From Microbacterium sp. p3-SID336 (GTDB taxonomy: Bacteria; Actinomycetota; Actinomycetes; Actinomycetales; Microbacteriaceae), in contig NZ_JALXPE010000010.1 in NCBI RefSeq assembly GCF_025143365.1, positions 1 through 64,000 of the forward strand: a DNA stretch of 64,000 nucleotides. Reading direction: 5' to 3'. A program made the position numbers and the translations under genes. Under the pieces are notes generated by a model that saw nothing but the letters and a program-made list of their open reading frames with translations, was not told where the DNA came from and made no database searches. Shown here one piece after another: positions 10,048 to 19,684 of the stretch; position 1 is the first letter of the stretch, and the number at the start of each line of letters is the position of its first letter.

Positions 10048-11355
10048 GTGTTCGTCACGGGTCGCCTCGCCGTCGCCCTCGCTCTCGGCGTCGTCCCGCT
10101 GGTCCTGACCGGGCTGGCGGGGGTTCCGCCGTACCCGGTGCTGGGCGGATGGGTCCTGCTGTGCGCTCTGCTGGTCGCGCTGGACGTCACGCTCGCCGGC
10201 AGCCCGCGCGCGGTCACGGTGACCCGGCGGCTGCCCGCCCGCGCGCGCCTCGGCGAGCAGGTGCCGGTGAGCGTCGCCCTGCACAACCACGGCGCCAGGA
10301 CGCTCGATGCTCTGCTCCGCGACGCCTGGCAGCCGACGGCGGGCGCACCGCTCGAACGGCAGCGTCTGCGCATCGCCCCCGGCGAGCGCGGCCGCGTGGA
10401 GCTGCCGCTGCGCCCCCGCCGCCGCAGTGAGCTGGTGAGCGAGTTCGTGGCGCTCCGGTCGCGCGGTCCGCTCGGCCTCGCGGGTCGCCAGGCGCGGCAT
10501 CCCGTCCGCGGCGCGATCAGGGTGCTGCCTGCGTTCACGTCCCGCAAGCACCTCCCCTCTCGGCTCGCCCGGCTGCGGGAGCTCGACGGCAACACCAGCA
10601 TCCAGGTGCGCGGGCAGGGCACCGAGTTCGACTCGCTCCGCGAGTACGTGCGCGGGGACGACGTGCGCTCGATCGACTGGCGCGCCACCGCCAGAGCGGG
10701 TACGACCATGCTGCGCACCTGGCGCCCCGAGCGCGACAGGAACGTGGTCATCATCGTGGACACCGGCCGCACCGCCGCCGCGCGTGTCGGCGACGGCACC
10801 AGGGTGGACGCGGCGCTGGAGGCCGCGCTGCTGCTCGCCGCCCTCGCCTCGAGGGCGGGCGACCACGTGCACCTGCTGATGTACGACCGTGTCGTGCGCG
10901 CCAGGGTGACCGGAGTGGACGGCGCGGCGCTGCTTCCCGCGCTGACCGACGCCATGGCCCCGGTGCACGCCCGCCTCGTCGACACCGACTGGGCCGGCGC
11001 CTTCGCCGCGGTGCGCACCCTGACGACGCGGCCCTCGCTCATCGTCGTGCTCACGGCACAGGACGCCCCGGAGTCGGCACGCGGCTTCCTCGGCGCATTC
11101 CCCGAGGCCTCCCGTGCGACCACGGTGCTCGTCGGCTCGGTCACCGACGACGGCATCGCCCGCCTCGCCCGCGCCCGCGGTTCGCGCGAGGAGGTCTACC
11201 TGGCCGCCGCGGCCGAACGGACCCTGCGCGACGCCGAGACGGTCGCCGACGCCATCCGCCGTGCGGGCGGCGAGGCGATCGCCGCCGACCCGGAGGACCT
11301 GCCGCCCCGCATCGCCGACCGCTACCTCGAACTCAAGGCCGCCGGCCGGCTCTGA
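10048..11355 (+). CDS. DUF58 / vWA-like protein, MoxR partner
   Basis: 435 residues; the GTG start follows the moxR stop with no intervening base. Two N-terminal membrane segments, then a beta-rich region and the DUF58 signature GTEFDSLREYVRGDDVRSID with the downstream vWA-like VVIIVDTGRTAAA. Such proteins are the usual substrates or effectors of MoxR ATPases. The last gene in the plus-strand run; it converges with the SpoIIM-family gene. Confidence 0.9.
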   Translation: MFVTGRLAVALALGVVPLVLTGLAGVPPYPVLGGWVLLCALLVALDVTLAGSPRAVTVTRRLPARARLGEQVPVSVALHNHGARTLDALLRDAWQPTAGAPLERQRLRIAPGERGRVELPLRPRRRSELVSEFVALRSRGPLGLAGRQARHPVRGAIRVLPAFTSRKHLPSRLARLRELDGNTSIQVRGQGTEFDSLREYVRGDDVRSIDWRATARAGTTMLRTWRPERDRNVVIIVDTGRTAAARVGDGTRVDAALEAALLLAALASRAGDHVHLLMYDRVVRARVTGVDGAALLPALTDAMAPVHARLVDTDWAGAFAAVRTLTTRPSLIVVLTAQDAPESARGFLGAFPEASRATTVLVGSVTDDGIARLARARGSREEVYLAAAAERTLRDAETVADAIRRAGGEAIAADPEDLPPRIADRYLELKAAGRL

Positions 11356-11407
11356 GTCCGAGCCGTGCTCCGGGCCGCCGGAATGCTGAGCCGTCGGGAC
11401 GCGAAGC

Positions 11408-11448
11408 CGCCAGGCCCGAGCCCCCCAGGCCCGACCCCCAGGCCCGAG
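11408..11448 (+). repeat. Three short direct repeats of CCAGGCCCGA
   Basis: CCAGGCCCGA occurs at 11410, 11425 and 11438 in the gap between the converging DUF58 and SpoIIM-family genes. Low-complexity; no coding or clear terminator structure seen in this 129-base gap. Confidence 0.5.
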
Positions 11449-11484
11449 CCGTCAGATCCGAGCCGCCAGCCGCGTCGAGCCGTG

Positions 11485-12486
11485 TCAGCCCGCCACGAGG
11501 CGCGGCGTGCCCGACTCGTACTCCACGAGGTCACCGGTCTCTCCACGGCGGTACGCGCGCCCGCCGACGACCAGCATGTAGATGAGGAACACGGCCAGCG
11601 CGGCCGCGCCGATGCCGATCTTCACCGGCCACGGCAGAGACCAGCCCGTGACGAAGCCCTCGACCAGGCCCGACAGGAACAGGGCGAACACGAGTCCGAT
11701 CGCGACCGTCGCCAGGGCTCGACCCTGCTCCGCGAGCGCCTCGCCGCGGGCACGACGCCCCGGTGCGACCCAGGCCCAGAACACGTGTAGCCCCGCCGCG
11801 GCCGCGACGAAGATGCACGTCATCTCGAGCATGCCGTGCGGCAGGATGTACAGCACCATGAGGTCGGCCTTGTCGTAGGCGGCCATCACAGCGCCGGCTG
11901 TGCCGAGCCCGATCGCGTTCTGGAGCAGCATGTAGATCGGCCAGATGCCGGTGACCCCGAACAGGACGCACTGCATCGCGATCCAGGCGTTGTTGGTCCA
12001 CACCATCCCCGCGAAGACGGCGGCGGGGTTCTCGGTGTAGTAGCCCGTGAAGCTCTCGTCGGCGTACTGCTCGAGGCCGGCGGGCGGCCCCAGGGTTGCG
12101 ATCAGCGCCGGGTCGCTCGAGATCCAGGCGGCCATACCCACAGCGATCGCCACGAAGGCCACCGCGATCACGAGGGTGGTCCAGCGCAGCCGGTAGAGCG
12201 CCGCGGGAAGCTGGAGACGGAAGAACCGGGAGACCTGGGTCAGCACGCTGTCGCCCGCACCCGTGAGCCGCAGCCGCGCGCGCACCAGGATCGTGGACAG
12301 GTAGGCACCCTGCGGCGACTCGCCGACCGAGGTCTTGAGCTCGGCCAGGTCCGCGGACGCGGCGCGATACCGCACGATCAGCTCATCGACTCCGGCCCCG
12401 TCGAGCCGTGCCCTGCTGAGCTGGTCCAGGCGCTCCCACTCGGCCCGGCGCGCGTCGGTCAGGGCATCGGCATCCACCTGATTCAC
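11485..12486 (-). CDS. Stage II sporulation protein M (SpoIIM) family membrane protein
   Basis: About 333 residues with five or six membrane segments in the last two thirds and the family sequence FVGMVWTNNAWIAMQCVLFGVTGIWP-like core (here AGMVWTNNAWIAMQCVLFG). In non-sporulating actinobacteria this family sits beside an RDD protein and MoxR/DUF58 genes; function unknown. Start: GTG at 12486 has GGAGG eight bases upstream; GTG at 12477 has a TACAGT -10 box seven bases upstream and could be a leaderless start. The start codon lies inside an 18-base repeat that recurs before the RDD gene (14296-14313). Confidence 0.86.
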   Translation of the reverse strand: MNQVDADALTDARRAEWERLDQLSRARLDGAGVDELIVRYRAASADLAELKTSVGESPQGAYLSTILVRARLRLTGAGDSVLTQVSRFFRLQLPAALYRLRWTTLVIAVAFVAIAVGMAAWISSDPALIATLGPPAGLEQYADESFTGYYTENPAAVFAGMVWTNNAWIAMQCVLFGVTGIWPIYMLLQNAIGLGTAGAVMAAYDKADLMVLYILPHGMLEMTCIFVAAAAGLHVFWAWVAPGRRARGEALAEQGRALATVAIGLVFALFLSGLVEGFVTGWSLPWPVKIGIGAAALAVFLIYMLVVGGRAYRRGETGDLVEYESGTPRLVAG

Positions 12487-12491
12487 TGTAC
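12474..12491. repeat. Left copy of an 18-base direct repeat flanking the YCII/ECF42 cassette
   Basis: CCACCTGATTCACTGTAC. The right copy at 14296-14313 differs at one position. The left copy covers the start of the SpoIIM-family gene, the right copy immediately precedes the RDD gene start. Confidence 0.85.
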
Positions 12492-12656
12492 GCGCCTCCG
12501 GGGCTCCCGCCGTCGTGACGCGGCGCGATCCCGACCGGGCATCCGCCGACTCCCGCGATCGGAATTTCTCTGCCACGCTGTCGAAATCGGGGGACGCCGC
12601 GCGCCGTAGGGACGAGGCGGCGAATCCGACCGCCCGCTGCGAAGAGAGGAAACCCC

Positions 12657-13025
12657 ATGAAGTACGTCCTGATGTTCACGTCGCATCCCGAGCTGGATGC
12701 CCTGCTTCCGGCGGAGCAGGCCGAGTCCGACCTGCAGCGCATCCTCGCCTGGCACGAGGACAACCGCGCGGTGATCATCGACGGCGGGGCGGCGCTGCAC
12801 CCCGTCGAGACCGCGACCACCGTGCGCGCGGGCGATGGCGACCCGGTCGTCGTGGACGGACCGTTCTCCGAGGCCAAGGAGGTCATCGGCGGCTTCACGC
12901 TGGTCGACGTGCCGGACCTCGACGCCGCCATCGCGCTCGCGAAGCAGTGGCCGTCGCTGGACCACCCGGGCAACTCCGTCGAGATCCGTCCGATGTTCGA
13001 CGACGAAGAGCTGTTCGCCGGATGA
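12657..13025 (+). CDS. YCII-related (DGPF) protein
   Basis: 122 residues, a small ferredoxin-like YCII domain protein. It starts MKYVLMFTSHPE and contains the DGPF motif (residues 67-70, VVDGPFSEAKE) that names the DGPF proteins encoded next to ECF42 sigma factors. Its biochemical role is not established. RBS AGAGGAAA precedes the ATG; the stop overlaps the sigma-factor start (ATGA, 13022-13025), so the two are coupled. Confidence 0.93.
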   Translation: MKYVLMFTSHPELDALLPAEQAESDLQRILAWHEDNRAVIIDGGAALHPVETATTVRAGDGDPVVVDGPFSEAKEVIGGFTLVDVPDLDAAIALAKQWPSLDHPGNSVEIRPMFDDEELFAG

Positions 13026-14281
13026 CGGCGGAGGGGGTGGCGTCGGCGGCGACCGCTTCGGACGCCGCCCTCGTCCGCGCCGTCCGCGAGGAGAACGCGC
13101 GCATCGTCGCGGCACTCACCCGCTCGTTCGGCAGCTTCGACGTCGCCGAGGAGGCCGTGGCCGTGGCCGTGGAGGAAGCCCTGCGCGAATGGCGTTCCCG
13201 CGGAGTGCCGCGCAATCCGGGCGGCTGGCTGATGACGGCCGCACGGCGCAACGCCCTGGACATCGTCCGGACCTCTCGTCGGCGCCGGGACGTGCTCGCC
13301 CGGGTGGCCGTGCCGCAGCAGTCATCGACGACCCCGGACGAGGTGGACGAACGCCTGCCGCTGCTGTTCGGCTGCTGTCATCCGAGCCTGTCGCCGGAGG
13401 CGCAGCTCGCGTTGACGCTCCGCGCCGTCGTCGGGCTCACCACGGAGCAGATCGCTCGAGCGACAGTGGAGGCACCGGCGACCGTCGGTCAGCGGATCTC
13501 CCGGGCCAAGCGCAAGATCGGCGTCGCCGGGGTGCCCATGGTCATCCCCGAAGGGCGGGAGCGCCGGCACCGACTCGACATCGTGCTGACCGTCATCTCG
13601 GTCATGTACGACTCGGCGCACCTGCGTGCAGGAGCCGACGCGGTGGCGGACCGGGACCTCGCGGAGGATGCCCTCTGGCTCGCGTCGGCGCTCTGCCGGT
13701 CGTCGGCCGCCGACGCGGAGGCGCACGGCCTGCTGTCGCTGCTGTGCTTCCATCGGGCGAGGGAGGGAGCGCGATCGAGGAACGGCGAGCTCGTCCCCTT
13801 GCCGGCCCAGGATCGGAGCCTGTGGGACCGGCGTCTGCTGCAGGCGGGGCACGACGCGCTGCGCCACGCCGCCGAGCTCCGCACGCCCGGCCGCTGGCAG
13901 CTGCACGCGGCCATCGCGGCGTGCCACGCCGACGCCCCCCACTATGCCGCAACCGACTGGGAGCAGATCATCGTCCTGTACGAGCTGCTGACGCGGCGGG
14001 ACCCGTCGCCGATCGTGCGGCTCAATCGGGCCGTGGCCCTCGCCGAAGTCGGTCGGGCGCAGGAGGCGCTCGCGGAACTGGACGCGCTGCAGGGCCGCCT
14101 CGACCGCCATCACCTGTGGCACGCGGTGCGCGCCGACGTGCTGCGGCGCCTGGGTCGCGACGCCGAGGCGGACTCAGCGCTCGAACACGGCCGTCAGCTC
14201 ACACGGAATCGAGCGGAACGGCGGCTGTTCGCCACACGCCTGCAGGAGGTCCGGGCGACGAACGGGCCGGCGCCACGATGA
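13022..14281 (+). CDS. ECF42-type RNA polymerase sigma factor with C-terminal helical extension
   Basis: 419 residues. Sigma region 2 spans roughly residues 15-75 (DVAEEAVAVAVEEALREW), region 4 about 110-170 with LFGCCHPSLSPEAQLALTLR and the helix-turn-helix LTTEQIARATVEAPATVGQR. The last ~230 residues form a TPR-like helical domain (RLNRAVALAEVGRAQEALAEL), characteristic of the ECF42 group, in which this extension rather than an anti-sigma factor is thought to control activity. No anti-sigma gene is present. The YCII partner is the expected ECF42 target. The pair interrupts the SpoIIM/RDD gene pair. Confidence 0.92.
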   Translation: MTAEGVASAATASDAALVRAVREENARIVAALTRSFGSFDVAEEAVAVAVEEALREWRSRGVPRNPGGWLMTAARRNALDIVRTSRRRRDVLARVAVPQQSSTTPDEVDERLPLLFGCCHPSLSPEAQLALTLRAVVGLTTEQIARATVEAPATVGQRISRAKRKIGVAGVPMVIPEGRERRHRLDIVLTVISVMYDSAHLRAGADAVADRDLAEDALWLASALCRSSAADAEAHGLLSLLCFHRAREGARSRNGELVPLPAQDRSLWDRRLLQAGHDALRHAAELRTPGRWQLHAAIAACHADAPHYAATDWEQIIVLYELLTRRDPSPIVRLNRAVALAEVGRAQEALAELDALQGRLDRHHLWHAVRADVLRRLGRDAEADSALEHGRQLTRNRAERRLFATRLQEVRATNGPAPR

Positions 14282-14295
14282 GGGACGGCGTCCGA

Positions 14296-14313
14296 CCACC
14301 TGATTTACTGTAC
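14296..14313. repeat. Right copy of the 18-base direct repeat flanking the YCII/ECF42 cassette
   Basis: CCACCTGATTTACTGTAC, 17 of 18 bases identical to 12474-12491. It ends two bases before the RDD ATG (14316). The TACTGT/TACAGT core could act as a -10 on either strand. Confidence 0.85.
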
Positions 14314-14315
14314 TC

Positions 14316-15125
14316 ATGTCCGCGCAGATCGACGTCTCCGACGAGGTGCTCTCCGGTGAGGCGGTTGCGATCGACGTGCAGCCGGTGGGGTTCCTGCTCC
14401 GGGCGGCCGGTGCGATCATCGACATGCTCCTCGGCTACGCGGTCTTCATCCTCTGGATCTTCCTGCGCATCTGGCTGCTCGACGCCGGGGTGCTCGACGA
14501 GGCGACCGACCGCATCGCCACGGTCGCCGCGCTGGTGGTCAGCTTCGTCGTCCTGCCGATCACGATGGAGGTCGCTCTCAAGGGGCGCAGCCTCGGCAAG
14601 CTCGCGGTCGGCGGGCGCATCGTCCGGATGGACGGCGGCGCCGCGGGATTCCGTCACGCGTTCATCCGCGCGCTGCTCGGCGTCCTGGAGATCTACCTGA
14701 CCTTCGGCGGCCTCGCCGTGCTGGTCGGCGCCTTCACCGCGCGCTCGCAGCGGCTGGGTGACCTGGTCGCCGGCACCTACAGCCAGCGCGTGCGCACGCC
14801 GAAGCTCCTGACCTCCGCACCGGTGCTCCCCCCTGTCCTCTCGGGGTGGGCGCAGATCGCCGATGTGGCGCGGCTGCCCGACCGGCTCGCCCGCCGGATC
14901 TCGCAGTTCCTCGTCAGCGCACCGCGGATGCTCCCCGCCGCGAGGGAGCGCGTGGCGCGCGACCTGCTGGCCGAGGCCGCGCCGTATGTGTCGCCGATGC
15001 CCGCAGCGCCTGCCGAGCTGATCCTCGTGGGCGTCACCGTGCTGCGCCGCGATCGGGAACGCCGCGCTCTGGCGAACGCCGACCGGCGGGCCGAGCGCCT
15101 GTCCGGCCGTCGCGTCGGCGTCTGA
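14316..15125 (+). CDS. RDD-family membrane protein
   Basis: 269 residues. The N-terminal RDD domain has membrane helices around residues 30-55 and 65-85 and one near 110-130, with the family residues FLLRAAGAIIDMLLGYAV and KGRSLGKLAVGGRIV. A cytoplasmic basic tail follows. Function of the family is mostly unknown. Its usual neighbour, the SpoIIM-family gene, is 1.8 kb away across the YCII/ECF42 cassette. Converges on ahcY with a 15-base gap. Confidence 0.9.
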   Translation: MSAQIDVSDEVLSGEAVAIDVQPVGFLLRAAGAIIDMLLGYAVFILWIFLRIWLLDAGVLDEATDRIATVAALVVSFVVLPITMEVALKGRSLGKLAVGGRIVRMDGGAAGFRHAFIRALLGVLEIYLTFGGLAVLVGAFTARSQRLGDLVAGTYSQRVRTPKLLTSAPVLPPVLSGWAQIADVARLPDRLARRISQFLVSAPRMLPAARERVARDLLAEAAPYVSPMPAAPAELILVGVTVLRRDRERRALANADRRAERLSGRRVGV

Positions 15126-15140
15126 CCCGGGCCCGCCGCG

Positions 15141-16586
15141 TCAGTAGCGGTAGTGGTCGAGCTTGTACGGGCCGTCCACCGGCACGCCGATGTAGGCCGC
15201 CTGGCCGGCGGTGAGCGTGGTGAGCTGCACTCCGAGCGCGTCGAGGTGAAGTCGCGCGACCTTCTCGTCGAGCGCCTTGGGGAGGACGTGCACGCCCATC
15301 GGGTAGGCGGCGGTGTTCGTGAACAGCTCGATCTGCGCGAGCACCTGGTTCGTGAAAGAGGCGCTCATCACGAAGGAGGGGTGCCCCGTCGCATTGCCGA
15401 GGTTCATGAGCCGCCCCTCGCTCAGCACGAGCACGCTGCGTCCGCTCGGCATCCGCCACTCGTGCACCTGCGGCTTGATCTCGATCGGCTCCGCACCCTC
15501 CAGGGCCTCCAGCCCTGCCATGTCGATCTCGTTGTCGAAGTGGCCGACGTTCGCCACGATCGCCAGGTGCTTGAGCGCCTGCAGGTGCTCCACCGTGACC
15601 ACATCCCTGTTGCCGGTGCCCGTGACGACGATGTCGACCTCGCCCGCGACGTCGATCAGCCGCGCGACCTGGAAGCCGTCCATCGCGGCCTGCAGCGCGC
15701 AGATCGGGTCGACCTCGCTGACGATCACGCGCGCCCCCTGGCCGCGGAGCGCCTCGGCCGCTCCCTTGCCCACGTCGCCGTAGCCGCACACGAAGGCGAC
15801 CTTGCCGCCCATCAGCACGTCGGTCGCCCGGTTGAGGCCGTCCGGCAGGGAGTGACGGATGCCGTACTTGTTGTCGAACTTGCTCTTGGTGACGGAGTCG
15901 TTGACGTTGATGGCGGGGAACAGCAGTTCGCCGGAGGCCGCGAGCTCGTACAGACGGTGCACGCCCGTGGTGGTCTCCTCCGTGACGCCGATCAGCCCCG
16001 CGGCGACCCTCGTCCAGCGGTCGGGCGCCTCGGCGAGAGAGCGCCGCAGCACGTCGAGGATGATCGCGTACTCGTGGGAGTCCGCCGCCGTCGTCTCCGG
16101 CACCACGCCGGCCTTCTCGAACTCCACGCCCTTGTGCACGAGGAGCGTGGCGTCGCCGCCGTCGTCCAGGATGAGGTTCGGTCCGTCGAAACCGGAGGAC
16201 GACCAGTCGAAGATGCGCGCGGTGCAGGCCCAGTACTCCTCGAGGGTCTCGCCCTTCCACGCGAACACCGGCACCCCGGACGGGGATTCCACACTCCCCT
16301 CGGGGCCGACGACGACCGCGGCCGCCGCCTCGTCCTGCGTCGAGAAGATGTTGCAGCTCGCCCACCGCACCTCGGCGCCGAGGGCCACGAGCGTCTCGAT
16401 CAGGACAGCGGTCTGGACCGTCATGTGCAGCGAGCCGGCGATCCGCGCACCCCGCAGCGGCTGCGCGGGACCGAACTCGGTGCGCAGCGCCATCAGGCCG
16501 GGCATCTCGTTCTCGGCCAGACGCAGCTGGTGCCGTCCTGCGGCGGCGAGGGACAGGTCGGCGACACGGTATTCGAGCTCAGGCAT
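15141..16586 (-). CDS. ahcY: Adenosylhomocysteinase
   Basis: 481 residues, cytoplasmic NAD-dependent hydrolysis of S-adenosylhomocysteine to adenosine and homocysteine, closing the methylation cycle. Visible family features: [15 protein letters not shown] near the N-terminus, [16 protein letters not shown] with the catalytic Lys/Asp, the Rossmann loop [11 protein letters not shown], and C-terminal ending YKLDHYRY. Length matches actinobacterial enzymes. Monocistronic; GACAAT lies six bases before the ATG, consistent with a leaderless start. Confidence 0.98.
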   Translation of the reverse strand: MPELEYRVADLSLAAAGRHQLRLAENEMPGLMALRTEFGPAQPLRGARIAGSLHMTVQTAVLIETLVALGAEVRWASCNIFSTQDEAAAAVVVGPEGSVESPSGVPVFAWKGETLEEYWACTARIFDWSSSGFDGPNLILDDGGDATLLVHKGVEFEKAGVVPETTAADSHEYAIILDVLRRSLAEAPDRWTRVAAGLIGVTEETTTGVHRLYELAASGELLFPAINVNDSVTKSKFDNKYGIRHSLPDGLNRATDVLMGGKVAFVCGYGDVGKGAAEALRGQGARVIVSEVDPICALQAAMDGFQVARLIDVAGEVDIVVTGTGNRDVVTVEHLQALKHLAIVANVGHFDNEIDMAGLEALEGAEPIEIKPQVHEWRMPSGRSVLVLSEGRLMNLGNATGHPSFVMSASFTNQVLAQIELFTNTAAYPMGVHVLPKALDEKVARLHLDALGVQLTTLTAGQAAYIGVPVDGPYKLDHYRY

Positions 16587-16628
16587 GCGGCCATTGTCCC
16601 AGAGCCCGCACCGCGGCCTGCGAGTGTG

Positions 16629-17843
16629 TCAGAACCGGATCGCGTCGATGACCTTCACGCGCAGGGCCACGAGAGCCGGGATGAACCCGGACACCGCTCC
16701 CACGAGGACCGACGCGACCAGCCCCACCACGGCGGCGCGCATCGGGAACGGCGGGATGTCCTGGATCCCCGGGAACATCGACGTCACGATCCACTCCGAG
16801 CGCAGCACCGCCACGACCACGGCGATGCCGATCGCTCCCGCGACCGTCGTCGCCACCAGGCTCTCCAGGAACACGGCGAAGAACACGCGGCCCGAGCTCG
16901 CGCCGAACGCCCGGCGCACGCCGATCTCACGGACGCGCTGCCGCATCGCCACCAGCTGGATGTTGATGAGACTGAGCGCGCCGAGCGCGAGGATCAGCGA
17001 GGCGATGCCGCCCGTGATCATCTCGAAGGTGGCCTGCGCGTCCATGGCACCCGGCTGTGCGGCCCAGTCCGAGCGGCTCACCGACACCGTCTGCCCTTCG
17101 GGGAGCCCCGCGCGCAGATCCATCGCGAGCACCGGGGCGATCGCGTCGACCTGATCCGCGCCGACCCACACCTCGTACTGCGTGAAGGTGTCGGCGGGCA
17201 GCGCGTCCACGCGGTCCCGGTAGGCGTCGTAGAGCATGTCCAGCCGCAGCTCCTCGTCGCCGAAGCCCTGGCGCGGCACGACGCCGACCACCTGGTAGGT
17301 GCCTCCGGCGTCTCCGCCGACCGTGAGGGTGGGGTGCTGCGCGAGCGGGATGCGCCCGAGCCGATCCCACAGCGGCTCTGTGATGACCACGGCCGGGGCC
17401 AGCGCCTGGCCGTCGGCGTCGCGGAGCATGCGTCCCTCGAGCAGCTTCTCGCGGTGGATCTCGGAGTACGCGGGATCGACCAGTCGCGTCTGCACCTGGG
17501 TCATGCCCTCGGGCAGCGCGACGTGCAGCACGAAGCCCTGCGCGATGCGAGCCGTGTGGCTGAAGCCGAAGCGCTCGGAGGCGCGCGCGAACCGCTCGTC
17601 GAAGTCGTCCGTGTCCACAGGGGTGCCGTCCGCGGCCGACACGGCGACCGCGACCGTGGCCGCCCGGCCGCCCCAGCGGTCGGACTGCTCCGCCTGGAAC
17701 TGCCGCTGGTACTCGGAGAAGGCGACGACGGCGGTGAGCGCGCCCACCGAGACGGCGATGCCGATCAGGCTCAGCAGCACGCGGAGCTTGTGCACGCGGA
17801 TCTCGGCCCAGGCGTCGGAGAGCGCCCCCAGGAACGCGGTCAC
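16629..17843 (-). CDS. ABC transporter permease, MacB/FtsX type
   Basis: 404 residues. One N-terminal membrane helix, a large extracytoplasmic MacB-like periplasmic core domain (about residues 45-270), then three C-terminal helices of the FtsX fold (SLILALGALSLINIQLVAM, conserved REIGVRRAFGASSG). Mechanotransmission-type permeases of this kind export peptides, lipids or antibiotics rather than import. Last gene of an adaptor-ATPase-permease operon; overlaps the ATPase stop by four bases. Confidence 0.93.
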   Translation of the reverse strand: MTAFLGALSDAWAEIRVHKLRVLLSLIGIAVSVGALTAVVAFSEYQRQFQAEQSDRWGGRAATVAVAVSAADGTPVDTDDFDERFARASERFGFSHTARIAQGFVLHVALPEGMTQVQTRLVDPAYSEIHREKLLEGRMLRDADGQALAPAVVITEPLWDRLGRIPLAQHPTLTVGGDAGGTYQVVGVVPRQGFGDEELRLDMLYDAYRDRVDALPADTFTQYEVWVGADQVDAIAPVLAMDLRAGLPEGQTVSVSRSDWAAQPGAMDAQATFEMITGGIASLILALGALSLINIQLVAMRQRVREIGVRRAFGASSGRVFFAVFLESLVATTVAGAIGIAVVVAVLRSEWIVTSMFPGIQDIPPFPMRAAVVGLVASVLVGAVSGFIPALVALRVKVIDAIRF

Positions 17844-18592
17844 GGTGCGACCTCCGCGGCGGTGCCAGGCACGGAGGCGGCGAGCGTCGACGCCTCGAAG
17901 GCGCGCGCGAGGTCGGCGGGTTCCAGCCGTCCGGCGTCCAGCCGGTAATGGCGCCGGGCTCGTGCGGCCACGTGCAGGTCGTGCGTGATCGTGACGAGCG
18001 CCGCATCCGTCTCGGTCGCGACCTCGTCCAGCAGCGTCATGACCGCAGCGCCGGTGTCGATGTCGAGGGCTCCGGTCGGCTCGTCGGCGAGGATCAGCAC
18101 GGGTCGGCGCACCAGGGCCCTGGCGATCGCGACACGCTGCTGCTCGCCGCCGGAGAGCCGGTCGGCGATCTGGTCGACCCGATGGCCGAGACCCACCCGC
18201 TCGAGCATGTCGGCCGCGATCCTTCTGCGGTCCCAGAAGAGTCGCCCGCGCGCATGACCGAGCGGCATCATGACGTTGTCGATCGCCGTGCGCCCGGGCA
18301 GCAGGTTGAACTGCTGGAAGACGAAGCCGACGTTCTCTCCGCGCAGGCGGTCCAGCCGACCCGAGCGCATCCGCCGCACCTCGCGGCCCTCGAACGAGAC
18401 CGTGCCGGACGTGGGGGCATCGAGCATGCCGAGGATGTTCAGCAGCGTGGACTTCCCTGACCCTGAGCGCCCCACGATCGAGACGTGGTCGCCGGCGCCG
18501 ACCTCCAGATCGACGCCGCGCAGGATCTCCAGCCGCGAGTCGTCCGGCAGCAGGACGCTCTTCGCGACGTCCTGCAGCGCGACGAGCGTCAC
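17840..18592 (-). CDS. ABC transporter ATP-binding protein, MacB/LolD type
   Basis: 250 residues. Walker [11 protein letters not shown]-loop [11 protein letters not shown], signature [15 protein letters not shown], Walker [13 protein letters not shown], and the switch His in ITHD. Powers the adjacent FtsX-type permease. GTG at 18592 overlaps the adaptor stop (GTGA). The LNxxPxxTAxxNV-like stretch ([15 protein letters not shown]) is typical of the MacB/LolD branch. Confidence 0.95.
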   Translation of the reverse strand: MTLVALQDVAKSVLLPDDSRLEILRGVDLEVGAGDHVSIVGRSGSGKSTLLNILGMLDAPTSGTVSFEGREVRRMRSGRLDRLRGENVGFVFQQFNLLPGRTAIDNVMMPLGHARGRLFWDRRRIAADMLERVGLGHRVDQIADRLSGGEQQRVAIARALVRRPVLILADEPTGALDIDTGAAVMTLLDEVATETDAALVTITHDLHVAARARRHYRLDAGRLEPADLARAFEASTLAASVPGTAAEVAP

Positions 18593-19515
18593 CAGCTCAT
18601 CCCGCTGTCGCACTGCTCGACGCCGGGCGAGATCTCGTAGCAGAACTCCTCGACCGGCGCGACGAAGCCGGGGACGAACTGGCGGATGCTGTCGCCCTCC
18701 GCGAGCCCGTCGGTGACCTCCACCATCGTGCCGTCGTTGACTCCGAGCGCGACCTCGCGCTCCTCCGGCTCCGCGCCGTCGCCCGCGTCGACCCAGACCT
18801 TGCCGGTGCCGGCGCCGCCCTGGACCGCCGTGACCGGGATCACCAGCGCATCGTCGACCTGGCCGAGCGCGAGGTCCATGGTGGCGGGCAGCCCCGCGAA
18901 CACCGTCTGATCGGCGGGGATGGCGCACCGCACGCTCGCGGTCCCCTCCTCGCTGACCTGCACGCGCACGCCCGTGCACGCGAACGGCGAGGGACCGCCG
19001 GTGATGGTGACCGTCGCCTCGGTGGGCGCGTTCACCAGGCGGTACAGCTGCACGGGCTCGACCGTGGCCTGCAGGTGATATCGCGCCGGGGTCAGCGTGT
19101 AGGTCTCGGTGCCCACGGACGTGGCCTGTCCCTTCACGAGCGCGAGTTCGGACACGTCGCCGGCCTCGGGCGCGAGTACGTCGATGTCCTTGCGCGGCTC
19201 GTCCTGACGCACCGTGTACAGCTTCTGACCGGCGGCCACCGCCGCGCCGTCCGCGATGTGCACGGCCGTGACCGTGCCGGTGAGCTCACTGCGGACGGCG
19301 TACGCCTCATCCCGCGCGACCGTGCCGTCCAGACTCAGCGCATTCACCACGGCACCACGCTCCACCGCCACGACCGGGTCGGTGATCCCGGCCTGCGGGC
19401 TCACCACGGCCTCCGAGCGATCGGGGAAGAAGGCGATCTTGACGAGAGCCGCGGCGCACGCGCCGAAGATCACCACGAGCAGGAGAGGGAGGACCCAGCG
19501 ACGCCAGACGATCAC
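18589..19515 (-). CDS. HlyD/MacA-like membrane-fusion adaptor of an efflux ABC system
   Basis: 308 residues. N-terminal membrane anchor (about residues 5-27), then ITDPVVAVERGAVVNALSLDGTV, a lipoyl/barrel-sandwich region (VHIADGAAVAAGQKLYTV) and a beta-barrel domain. Such adaptors couple MacB-type permeases to export; in monoderms they act outside the membrane. GTG start with GGAAAGG six bases upstream. First gene of the three-gene operon, all linked by four-base overlaps. Substrate unknown. Confidence 0.87.
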   Translation of the reverse strand: MIVWRRWVLPLLLVVIFGACAAALVKIAFFPDRSEAVVSPQAGITDPVVAVERGAVVNALSLDGTVARDEAYAVRSELTGTVTAVHIADGAAVAAGQKLYTVRQDEPRKDIDVLAPEAGDVSELALVKGQATSVGTETYTLTPARYHLQATVEPVQLYRLVNAPTEATVTITGGPSPFACTGVRVQVSEEGTASVRCAIPADQTVFAGLPATMDLALGQVDDALVIPVTAVQGGAGTGKVWVDAGDGAEPEEREVALGVNDGTMVEVTDGLAEGDSIRQFVPGFVAPVEEFCYEISPGVEQCDSGMSW

Positions 19516-19684
19516 GACAGCCTTTCCGGCCGCGCCGCCGTGACACCGCCGCCGTCAGAGTATCCAGCCGCGCGTGCCCCACGGGGACCGCGCGGCCCGC
19601 GTGTCGCGAAGCGCCGTCAGGCGCGCGAGTGCCGCGGGCGGGAGGAACCGTCGGGGCCTCAGGTCGTCCGGATGCGGAGCGCGA

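Noticed and set aside
12492-14295. Insertion sequence or integron carrying the YCII/ECF42 genes
   Set aside because: No transposase, integrase or terminal inverted repeat found at the cassette ends; only the direct repeats support insertion.
15153-17948. 931-codon open frame on the plus strand, antisense to ahcY and the permease gene
   Set aside because: Arg/His/Asp-rich composition typical of antisense frames in high-GC DNA; the opposite strand has well-defined enzymes with catalytic motifs. The same applies to other long antisense frames such as 56-691 and 5627-7000.
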